Of a DNA stretch of 7,537 nt, positions 1 to 5,985 are shown piece by piece. Every line of letters starts with the position of its first letter. The stretch's first letter is position 1. The notes beneath the pieces are model-generated. The model had not been told where the DNA came from, did no database searches, and was given only the letters and a program-made list of their open reading frames with translations. This stretch comes from Bacteroidaceae bacterium (lineage in GTDB: Bacteria > Bacteroidota > Bacteroidia > Bacteroidales > Bacteroidaceae): assembly GCA_028709135.1 (NCBI GenBank), contig JAQVXN010000084.1, forward strand, positions 1-7,537, in the 5' to 3' direction. Made by a program: the position numbers and the translations under genes.

Positions 1-17
1 CGACGCTCTTCCGATCT
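1..17. other. Residual Illumina sequencing adapter
   Basis: The bases CGACGCTCTTCCGATCT are identical to the 3' end of the standard Illumina TruSeq read-1 adapter. They sit exactly at the contig end and are therefore an untrimmed library artefact. They happen to stay in frame with the following gene and would add a false Arg-Arg-Ser-Ser-Asp stretch to its product. Genuine sequence starts at about base 18. Confidence 0.97.
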
Positions 18-1455
18 CGCCAACTATTTAAAGCGTATCCTGACACGTGCAACCGGTTTCAAGATCAAGACCAAGACCGGAGCAGGACAAATAGCTCTCA
101 TTTTACAAACTCCACGCAATGAACAAGATGAAAGTTATAACCTCACAGTAACCAGCAAAAAAGTTACCATCAAAGCTCATAGTTATCGCGGGGTAATCAA
201 TGGCATTGCCTCTTTACGCCAACTTTTGCCTAATGAAATTGAAGAGCATCAAGTAGTCAAAGGCGTCAATTGGACTGTGCCTGTTGTACAAATTTACGAC
301 AAGCCCAATTTTGCTTGGCGAGGCCTGATGCTAGACCCTGTACGCCATTTTTACACAGTAGAAGAAACCGAGCGTTTCTTGGACCAAATGGCTCTTTACA
401 AATTTAATAAATTTCATTGGCACCTCACGGACGGACAGGCTTGGCGTATTGAAATCAAAAAATATCCTCTCCTTACCCAAAAAGGGGCGTGGCGTAAATT
501 ACTTTCAGATATTGACCTAGGTTGTATCTCACGTGCAAAAAAAGAGAACAATCCCACCCTGCTTCTTCCAAAAAAGAATTTCAAAGTTGAAAATGGTGAT
601 TCTCTTTATGGAGGATTTTATACGCAAGATGAAATCCGCGAAGTGGTTCATTTCGCTGCTATTCGTGGCATTGACGTTATTCCGGAACTTGATATGCCAG
701 GCCACAGTTGGATTGCAACTCAGTGCTACCCATGGCTTTCTTGCTCTAACGACGGAAATGATCCTCTTTGCCTGGGTAAAGAAACAACACTGGAATATTG
801 TAAAAATGTTTATGCTGAAATCTTCAAACTTTTCCCCTACGAATATGTACACATTGGTGGAGACGAAGTCAATCGTGATCGTTGGAAAACGTGCCCTGAC
901 TGCCAAAATCGCATCAAAGAAGAAAATTTAAAGGACATTACAGAACTCCAGTCTTGGTTTACTCGCTACATGGAGAAATATTTCAACCAGAACAAACGCC
1001 ATCTGATTGGTTGGGATGAAATCTTAGAAGGCGGCATTTCGCCTACTGCTTCAGTTTGCTGGTGGCGCGGCGACCATACCGACGTTGTCAAGAATTCTAC
1101 GGAACACGGTAATCAAGTGATTCTTTGCCCCACAACATTCTGCTATTTCGATTACGGACAGGATAATAATACGCTTCGCCATATTTACGAAGGAGCCATC
1201 GTACCAACCGATCTTACTCCAGCTCAACTAAAATTGATTAAGGGTATTCAGGCTAATATCTGGGGTGAATGGATTCCTTCAGAAGCCCGCATGCAATTTA
1301 TGGTTTTTCCTAGAGCTTTAGCTATGGCAGAAAAAGCATGGACACCAACAGCCAAACAAAACTGGGCAGACTTCCAACAACGTTTGAATGCTCAATTACC
1401 AAGACTTCAAGCTGCTGGCATCAATTATCGTCCACTTGAAACAACTCAACCATAA
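18..1455 (+). CDS. Beta-N-acetylhexosaminidase, glycoside hydrolase family 20 (5'-truncated)
   Basis: The product removes terminal beta-linked GlcNAc/GalNAc residues from glycans, as GH20 enzymes do through substrate-assisted catalysis. The frame is open from the contig edge, so the true start, any signal peptide and the first part of the GH20b domain are missing; a start at TTG 226 would be false because homologous sequence continues upstream (LANYLKRIL, and SYRGVINGIASLRQLLP just before it). The order is the end of the GH20b domain (to about base 290), then the catalytic barrel beginning RGLMLDPVRHF. Visible active-site elements are HWHLTDG (about 415-435), the catalytic Asp-Glu pair of HIGGDE (bases 862-867), the Trp pair in CWWRG (1060-1065) and WGEW near 1261-1272. 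The protein ends soon after the barrel, with no C-terminal carbohydrate-binding or CHB_HEX_C domain. It is probably exported to the periplasm or surface, but the evidence for that is lost. A hairpin terminator follows. Confidence 0.95.
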
Positions 1456-1516
1456 ATTCAATCATTCTCCCTTTTTTAGGAATTTATCTTCTTATAAATC
1501 AAAGAAAATAACTATA

Positions 1517-1556
1517 AACCGAATCACTTTATTTCAAAAGTGGTTCGGTTCTTTTA
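1517..1556 (+). terminator. Rho-independent terminator of the hexosaminidase gene
   Basis: A 14-bp stem (1517-1530 with 1537-1550, only one G-T pair) closes a 6-base loop and is followed by a T-rich run (TTCTTTTATT). It lies about 60 bases after the hexosaminidase stop codon and is oriented to end that transcript. Confidence 0.85.
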
Positions 1557-1651
1557 TTATAACTTGATATTTATAGAAAAGCCTTTTCAAACGTCCCATG
1601 ATGTAGAAACTATTATTGCTGTCTGGTGAAACTTTTGTTGACATTTAGTTG

Positions 1652-1683
1652 TTGCTAAAAGCTCTCTAAAACGAGTATATTTG
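1652..1683 (+). promoter_or_regulatory. Bacteroidales-type promoter of the decayed element
   Basis: TATATTTG (1676-1683) fits the Bacteroidetes -7 consensus TAnnTTTG exactly, and TTG at 1652-1654 lies 21 bases upstream, the usual -33 spacing. It would drive transcription rightward into the transposase relic. In the right-hand inverted repeat the corresponding bases are altered (TAAATTG), so only the left copy keeps the promoter. There is no intact gene downstream for it to serve. Confidence 0.5.
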
Positions 1684-1748
1684 TGGCTTTTAAAGCTTTT
1701 ATGTCTAATATTTGGGCTCAGCCCACAAAGTTGGGGATTTAATAAATT
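1669..1748 (+). repeat. Left inverted repeat of the element
   Basis: This segment is related, in opposite orientation, to 2385-2453. The inner 22 bases (1727-1748, core AAAGTTGGGGATTTAA) match the partner at 21 of 22 positions. Outward the match continues with gaps through an ATATTTGGGCTCAG-like block (ATATTGGTTCAG in the partner), a GCTTTTA block and finally AAACGAG (1669-1675). The left copy carries an extra duplication of GCTTTTA (about 1686-1701) and a perfect small palindrome TGGGCTCAGCCCA (1713-1725), which explain most of its greater length. Confidence 0.75.
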
Positions 1749-1772
1749 ATTCCTTTTTTGAATGATCTATAA

Positions 1773-1922
1773 AATATTACTTTTGCTTCATGCCAAGAAA
1801 ACCTATCAACTATTAAGGATATCCTGTCCATGTTCCTACCTAAAGGCCTGCTTGACTATTTTATTTTACTGACTATTCAGGGCTCAAGACGTAAAATAAA
1901 CTCGTTGCTTTCAAAGAATTGA
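1773..1922 (+). pseudogene. Relic of transposase N-terminal region (ISAon1-like)
   Basis: A 49-codon open stretch contains DILSMFLPKGLLDYF (from base 1818), which resembles the opening of the ISAon1-type transposase N-terminal-region proteins of Bacteroidetes, where a phrase of the form LFLPEGLLDYF is typical. Similarity stops after that; the frame ends at TGA 1920-1922 and has no good start codon. It lies just inside the left inverted repeat and downstream of the promoter-like sequence, where such an ORF would begin. No downstream DDE transposase part remains. The family call is from memory of the motif, not from a search, and could be wrong. Confidence 0.45.
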
Positions 1923-1962
1923 TTCAATCGTGTTTCCCAAATTTTTACATGCTCAATCAAAG

Positions 1963-2052
1963 TTTGTGACGCAGTGCGTCACAAAAGAAACGCAGTGCGT
2001 CATGAAAAAAACGCGTCGCGTCACAAAAGAAACGCACCGCGTCACATAGAAT
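1963..2052. repeat. Tandem array of four 21-bp palindromic units
   Basis: Four units start at 1969, 1990, 2011 and 2032, exactly 21 bp apart. Each has an 11-bp dyad core (ACGCAGTGCGT twice, then ACGCGTCGCGT, then ACGCACCGCGT) and a 10-bp A-rich spacer (CACAAAAGAA, CATGAAAAAA, CACAAAAGAA, CACATAGAAT). Around the first core the dyad extends to a perfect 23-bp palindrome (1963-1985, 11-bp arms about one central base). The cores are GC-rich in an otherwise AT-rich stretch. The period is two helical turns, so all dyads lie on one face of the DNA. It is inside the decayed element. Function is unknown; a protein-binding array or a mobile repeat are the main options. Confidence 0.9.
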
Positions 2053-2384
2053 GAGAAGTAACTTTTCATTTAGGACACCATATCCTGATAGAATTTCAGC
2101 CAAATAATGAAATGTATGAAGTGAATCAAAAACCCTGCGAAGTAAAATGTTTCTGCCTGATTAAACTCCTGACCTATAAAATGCTGTTTTAAAAATAGGA
2201 ATGTAATTGAAGCATTTAAAATTCGCTCTGTCAGATTGATACGGAGTCCAGTAGCATCTGTTGTTACCTAAATATTTAATGCTAAACGAATCCATACTCT
2301 TTCTGAGCTGGATTCTACTTTAGTTATCTTGAAATAAGTCATAAACTCCGACGAAGTATTAAATGGGCGATTTCTAATAACCGC

Positions 2385-2453
2385 AATTTGTTAAATCCCC
2401 AACTTTACAGTCTGAACCAATATTTGGTAATATAAAGCAATTTACTCTCGTTT
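2385..2453 (-). repeat. Right inverted repeat of the element
   Basis: Read on the minus strand this copy gives AAACGAG, then GCTTTATATTA, ATATTGGTTCAG and the AAAGTTGGGGATTTAA core, in the same order and nearly the same spacing as the left repeat (40 versus 51 bases between the AAACGAG block and the core). The best conserved part is 2385-2406. Confidence 0.75.
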
Positions 2454-2586
2454 ACTGCTCAAAAGAAAAAGTAAGCCCTTTGGTTAGCAAAACGCTTGAG
2501 TGCCAAATAAAAAGGGTTTTAAAACTTTTAATTTGTTTTTACCGTACAACAATAAAAAACTATAACATCTCTTGTTAAAGGACAAC

Positions 2587-2615
2587 AAAAAAAGGCCCAT
2601 TTCGAGGCCTCCTTT
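2587..2615 (-). terminator. Rho-independent terminator of the copper ATPase gene
   Basis: On the minus strand AAAGGAGGCC pairs with GGCCTTTTTT around an 8-base loop (TCGAAATG), giving five Watson-Crick pairs next to the loop and five more including two G-T pairs, ending in a run of seven T. It starts about 18 bases after the ATPase stop codon. Confidence 0.8.
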
Positions 2616-2633
2616 ATTAATGTCGCATGCAAA

Positions 2634-2840
2634 TTAAATCAACTTGTAATCACCCGCTTTTTCGGTTATCACAGCCTGAAGTTCGTCCCTGGAATAGACT
2701 TTATCGATAAATTTTACTTCTGCAAAACCAGTTTCCAAATTTACCGTAGCAATAACACCTTCTATGCTATTCAATGCATTTTCTACATGTTTACGACAAT
2801 TTTGACACATCATGCCTTCTACTTTAAACGTCTTTTTCAT
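2634..2840 (-). other. CopZ-like C-terminal domain with possible internal start
   Basis: From an internal ATG (2840-2838) the last 68 codons of the ATPase gene encode a complete HMA domain, MKKTFKVEGMMCQNC onward, the size of a free-standing CopZ copper chaperone. The 36 bases upstream are A-rich (AATACAAAATAAAAACA directly before the ATG), like Bacteroidetes translation-start regions, and they encode a linker with no domain character (IIKQEYKIKT). This looks like a copA-copZ pair joined by loss of the copA stop. Whether a separate small protein is also made cannot be told from sequence; the alternative is a plain fusion in which the domain only feeds or regulates the pump. Confidence 0.4.
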
Positions 2841-5102
2841 TGTTTTTATTTTGTATTCTTGCTTTATGATACTTCCCTCAACATTTCGCCTTTTGGCACC
2901 ATCAAGACGCTTACGTCCCAATAGTAAACTGTTAGCCACAACACTTACACTACTAAATGCCATTGCAGCGCCACCAATCATAGGATTAAGAACAAAGCCA
3001 CACACCGGATAAAGAACACCAGCAGCAATAGGCACAGCTATAACATTATAAATAAATGCCCAAAAAAGGTTTTGACGAACAGTACGCACAGTCAGTCGTG
3101 AAAGCGTAACCACTTCACCTATTTTCAACAAATTACTGCCCAAAATTGTTACCATTGCGGTTTCCATTGCCGTATCACTCCCTTCGCCCATTGCCATACT
3201 TAAATCTGCCTGAGCAAGAGCTGCACTGTCGTTAATGCCATCACCAACCATAGCTACAATATTCCCTTTCTGCTGCAAATCCTTTACAAAATCCGCCTTA
3301 TCGGCAGGCAATACCCCTGCTTTAAAATGATTGATGCCCACCTCATGAGCCACCACACGAGCAACAGTTTCATTATCTCCTGTCAACATATAAGTTTCTA
3401 TTCCCATCTTGGCCCACTGATTTACAGCTTGACGAGAAACAGCCCTTAAACGATCTGAAACCGCCATCAACGCCATCACACCAGATTTACTTCCGAACCA
3501 TATCACTGTTTTCGCCTCACAAACCCACTGTTGTGCTTTAGCTTCGGTATCTTCATTAATGGGAACTTCATTTTCTTTCATCCATTCGCAATTGCCAACA
3601 AAATATTGCTCGTTCTTGCAAACACCGATAAGCCCCCTTCCTGCCGTCGATGTAATCTGTAAATCAGGGATATTGGGAATTACTTCTTCCTTATAGTTTT
3701 TCTCTAAAAACGTTACCACAGCATCTGCTAATGGATGCTCACTCCCTTTTTCAAGAGCCAGTAAAATATATTTTGCACGTTTTGATTCAACCGCCCAAAA
3801 AACATCTGTAACTACAGGTTTACCCTCCGTCAGAGTTCCCGTTTTGTCCACCACCATCGCATTCATTTTTGCGGCCACTTCCAATGCCGTTGCGTCTTTC
3901 ACCAAAATGCCAGCTTCTGCCCCCTTGCCCATACCAACCATTAAAGCTGTTGGCGTAGCCAATCCCAAAGCACACGGACACGCAATGATTAAAACCGTAG
4001 CCATTGCCATAATGCCTCTTGCCAATCCCCCTTGAGGCATCAAAATGACCCATAATATAAATGCGACAATAGATATTACTATAATTGCAGGTACAAAAAT
4101 AGACGCCACTTTATCAACAAGCCGCTGTACGGGAGGCTTAGAACCTTGTGCCTCCTGCACAAGCCGGATAATATGACTCAATACAGTATCTGTAGAAACT
4201 TTCTCCACTATCATCCTAAAAACGCCCTTTTGATTAAGCGTTCCAGCAAAAACTCTATCGCCGGCTTGTTTCCAGACTGGGACAGATTCTCCCGTCAGCG
4301 TGCTTTCATCCACAAAAGAACTACCTTGCTTTACACGTCCATCAACAGCCAAACGTTCTCCAGGATGAACCAAAACAATTTGCCCTTCTATCAAATCTTT
4401 TATTTCCAATATTTGATTCTCGCCTGACTGTTCCACCGTCACCGTATGAGGCTGCAAACCCATTAAATGGCGAATAGCTGCTCCCGTTCCTCGTGTTGCT
4501 CGCTCTTCTAACAAGCGCCCTAACAGAATAAATGCGATAATACTCCCAGAAGCATCAAAATAAAGATGTGGCACTATTCCTCTAGACAACCAGAAATCTG
4601 GCCACAGTAAGGTCCAAACACTAAAAAAATAAGAAATCGCTGTACTCAATGCCACCAAAGAATCCATGTTGCACGTCGCATGCATAAATTGATGCCACGC
4701 GCTGACATAAAATCTCCATCCCAAACCGAAAACTACCACCGTAGCCATTATCCAAACAGCCCATGGCGTCCACGGCTCATTTACAAAGCCAAAAACATTT
4801 AGGAGAATAGCTAAAAGAAAAGCTGACAGTGTTGCCCGTTTTAGCTTTCTATATTCATTGTTATGTACCACAAGAACAGCATCTTCATCAGAATTGAACA
4901 TTAAGTCATAACCTGCAGCTCTCACCGCAGCTTGTAACATAAGTGGTGTGCATTTATTTTCATCAAAATCTACATGCGCCTCTCCACTGGCATAATTCAC
5001 GTCAGCCTTTTCCACTCCATCCTGATTACGTAAGGCCTTTTGAACATGCATTGCGCAACTAGCACAACTCATACCTAGAATTGGAAATCTTTCATGTTTC
5101 AT
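2634..5102 (-). CDS. copA: Cu(I)-exporting P1B-type ATPase with N- and C-terminal HMA domains
   Basis: The 822-residue inner-membrane pump expels Cu(I) (possibly Ag(I)) from the cytoplasm using ATP. In order: an HMA metal-binding domain with GMSCASC (residues 10-16); four membrane helices (about 91-199); actuator domain with TGES (270-273); two helices with the CPC ion site (375-377); phosphorylation motif DKTGT (419-423); nucleotide-binding HP (456-457); TGDN (574-577); GDGIND (620-625); two last helices with YN (685-686) and MAFSS (714-718). CPC, YN and MxxSS together define the Cu(I) subgroup. A linker then leads to a second HMA domain with GMMCQNC (763-769), which resembles the chaperone CopZ. 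I chose ATG 5102, preceded by AGAGG at nine bases; the in-frame TTG at 5162 would add 20 non-homologous residues and lies upstream of the promoter's -7 box, so it would not be transcribed. Residue numbers count from ATG 5102. It is monocistronic and divergent from the DJ-1-like gene. Confidence 0.96.
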   Translation of the reverse strand: MKHERFPILGMSCASCAMHVQKALRNQDGVEKADVNYASGEAHVDFDENKCTPLMLQAAVRAAGYDLMFNSDEDAVLVVHNNEYRKLKRATLSAFLLAILLNVFGFVNEPWTPWAVWIMATVVVFGLGWRFYVSAWHQFMHATCNMDSLVALSTAISYFFSVWTLLWPDFWLSRGIVPHLYFDASGSIIAFILLGRLLEERATRGTGAAIRHLMGLQPHTVTVEQSGENQILEIKDLIEGQIVLVHPGERLAVDGRVKQGSSFVDESTLTGESVPVWKQAGDRVFAGTLNQKGVFRMIVEKVSTDTVLSHIIRLVQEAQGSKPPVQRLVDKVASIFVPAIIVISIVAFILWVILMPQGGLARGIMAMATVLIIACPCALGLATPTALMVGMGKGAEAGILVKDATALEVAAKMNAMVVDKTGTLTEGKPVVTDVFWAVESKRAKYILLALEKGSEHPLADAVVTFLEKNYKEEVIPNIPDLQITSTAGRGLIGVCKNEQYFVGNCEWMKENEVPINEDTEAKAQQWVCEAKTVIWFGSKSGVMALMAVSDRLRAVSRQAVNQWAKMGIETYMLTGDNETVARVVAHEVGINHFKAGVLPADKADFVKDLQQKGNIVAMVGDGINDSAALAQADLSMAMGEGSDTAMETAMVTILGSNLLKIGEVVTLSRLTVRTVRQNLFWAFIYNVIAVPIAAGVLYPVCGFVLNPMIGGAAMAFSSVSVVANSLLLGRKRLDGAKRRNVEGSIIKQEYKIKTMKKTFKVEGMMCQNCRKHVENALNSIEGVIATVNLETGFAEVKFIDKVYSRDELQAVITEKAGDYKLI

Positions 5103-5129
5103 CCTATTGTTCCTCTTTATCTTACCATG

Positions 5130-5163
5130 CAAAGGTACTACCTTCCTTATAATATTTCGCAAA
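5130..5163 (-). promoter_or_regulatory. Promoter of the copper ATPase gene
   Basis: On the minus strand TACCTTTG (5137-5130) matches the Bacteroidetes -7 consensus TAnnTTTG, with TTTG (5163-5160) 22 bases upstream as the -33 element. This predicts a leader of roughly 20-25 bases before ATG 5102 and supports that start. I saw no clear copper-responsive operator dyad next to it. Confidence 0.7.
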
Positions 5164-5331
5164 AAAACTGGCAGGAATTTATATCCAAAAACATTAAAAC
5201 ATCTTCATTTTGAGGGCAAAACAATCACAAATCAACTTCGGATGTTAATCTTTCACAATAATTATAGGTCCAGAAGCCCATTAAAAGGCAAAACTTACAT
5301 CAAAACTACCGTCTGTTTGCTAAATGACCTC

Positions 5332-5362
5332 TTGGTTTAATCTTATTTTTGATTTATCTTTG
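5332..5362 (+). promoter_or_regulatory. Promoter of the DJ-1/PfpI-like gene
   Basis: TATCTTTG (5355-5362) fits the TAnnTTTG -7 consensus and TTG (5332-5334) lies 20 bases upstream. The predicted leader is about 30 bases and A/T-rich, without a Shine-Dalgarno sequence, as is common in Bacteroidetes. Confidence 0.75.
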
Positions 5363-5399
5363 CAGTAACTTCTATTTACAACTAAAAAATATTTGAATT

Positions 5400-5927
5400 A
5401 TGGCAAAGAAAGTAGCTGTTCTCGCAGTCAACCCTGTAAATGGATTGGGACTGTTCACTTATTTGGAAACATTTTTTGAAAACAAAATCCCGTATAAGGT
5501 TTTTGCTGTGTATAATTCAATTGACATCAAAACTAACAGTGGGCTAAGAATCAAGACAGACGATGTTATTGAGGATTTGGTTGGTCACGCAACTGACTAT
5601 GATGCACTTGTATTCTCTTGTGGAGATGCTGTTCCTGTTTTTGTACAAAATGCCAAAAAGCCTTATAACAAACTACTGCTGCAAGTTATTCAAGAATTTG
5701 CAACAGCAAAAAAACTCATGATCGGACATTGCGGAGCTGGCGTATTTTTTGATGCTGCTGGAGTTGACAAAGGCAAACAGATTGCCTGCCACCCATACGT
5801 AAAAAATACCATTAAAAAAGGAATCTACTCCTCTAACCCAATTGCTATTGATATGCCTTTCTTCACGGCAGCAGAAGAACACGAGTTGCCTCTCCTCATG
5901 CCGGAAATAATAAAAGCTCTTCAATAA
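5400..5927 (+). CDS. DJ-1/PfpI family protein (class I glutamine amidotransferase-like fold)
   Basis: The 175-residue protein is a single DJ-1/PfpI domain of normal length. It starts with a hydrophobic first strand (KKVAVLAVNPVNG) and carries the nucleophile-elbow cysteine in IGHCGAGVFFDAAGV (Cys111), plus a second cysteine in FSCGDA (Cys74). The family includes chaperone/deglycase-like proteins, proteases and oxidative-stress sensors, and the substrate here cannot be named. The glutamate that in human DJ-1 (Glu18) contacts the nucleophile has no obvious counterpart in residues 8-20, so chemistry may differ. No signal peptide is seen, so it is probably cytoplasmic. It has its own promoter, is divergent from copA and ends at a terminator shared with dprA. 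The ATG at 5400 is the first start after the promoter and begins at the first strand of the fold. Confidence 0.85.
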   Translation: MAKKVAVLAVNPVNGLGLFTYLETFFENKIPYKVFAVYNSIDIKTNSGLRIKTDDVIEDLVGHATDYDALVFSCGDAVPVFVQNAKKPYNKLLLQVIQEFATAKKLMIGHCGAGVFFDAAGVDKGKQIACHPYVKNTIKKGIYSSNPIAIDMPFFTAAEEHELPLLMPEIIKALQ

Positions 5928-5933
5928 ACACCT

Positions 5934-5975
5934 ACTCAAAACCTTCAGAAAATAAATTCTGAAGGTTTTTTGAGT
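5934..5975. terminator. Bidirectional terminator between convergent genes
   Basis: CCTTCAGAA (5942-5950) and TTCTGAAGG (5957-5965) form a 9-bp stem around a 6-base loop. The stem is extended by an A-run against a T-run and by ACTCA/TGAGT at the base, with two unpaired T. TTTTTT follows on the plus strand and TTTT on the minus strand, so it can end both the DJ-1-like transcript and the thioesterase-dprA transcript that converge here. Confidence 0.85.
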
Positions 5976-5985
5976 AAAACTCAAC

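Larger units (their letters stand above)
1669..2453. mobile_element. Decayed insertion sequence or MITE-like derivative
   Basis: Two related inverted repeats bound about 785 bp that contain a transposase-like peptide relic close to the left repeat and a promoter-like sequence inside and beside the left repeat. This is the arrangement expected of an insertion sequence with its transposase gene reading inward from the left end. The interior is far shorter than the roughly 1.5-2 kb that I would expect for an intact element with this type of transposase, and it is full of stops, so it is inactive and internally deleted. I could not define exact ends or a target-site duplication; the family assignment depends on the weak relic at 1773-1922. 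Confidence 0.55.
1456..2633. other. 1.18-kb stretch without an intact gene
   Basis: No convincing complete coding region is present on either strand. The stretch holds two terminators (one at each end, for the flanking genes), an inverted-repeat pair, a transposase relic and a 21-bp tandem palindrome array, all listed separately. I found nothing recognisable in 2055-2384 or in 2454-2586 beyond AT-rich sequence with many stops in all frames. Confidence 0.7.

Noticed and set aside
529..931. Open frames of about 125-132 codons on both strands inside the hexosaminidase gene
   Set aside because: They are out-of-frame shadows of a gene with clear catalytic motifs and show no recognisable domain.
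1616..1645. Possible outer IS end beginning GCTGTCTGGTGAAAC
   Set aside because: It looked like a transposon terminus, but I found no inverted partner near 2440-2600, so the element boundary cannot be moved out to here.
1963..2052. CRISPR array
   Set aside because: The period is only 21 bp, the A-rich spacers are nearly identical to each other rather than unique, and there are no cas genes.
2070..2180. 37-codon open stretch (LGHHILIEFQPNNEMYEVNQ...) as remaining transposase coding sequence
   Set aside because: No motif of a DDE transposase could be recognised and the frame is short with no start.
2474..2521. Nested inverted repeat CCCTTTGG ... CCAAATAAAAAGGG
   Set aside because: Short arms, a long interrupted loop and no T-run in the right place; it can arise by chance in AT-rich DNA and does not look like a terminator or a structured RNA.
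5163..5331. Copper-responsive operator upstream of copA
   Set aside because: I looked for a dyad near the -33/-7 elements and saw none strong enough to report.
5107..5340. 77-codon plus-strand frame in the region between copA and the DJ-1-like gene
   Set aside because: It overlaps both promoters, begins inside copA's leader and has no domain character or start signal.
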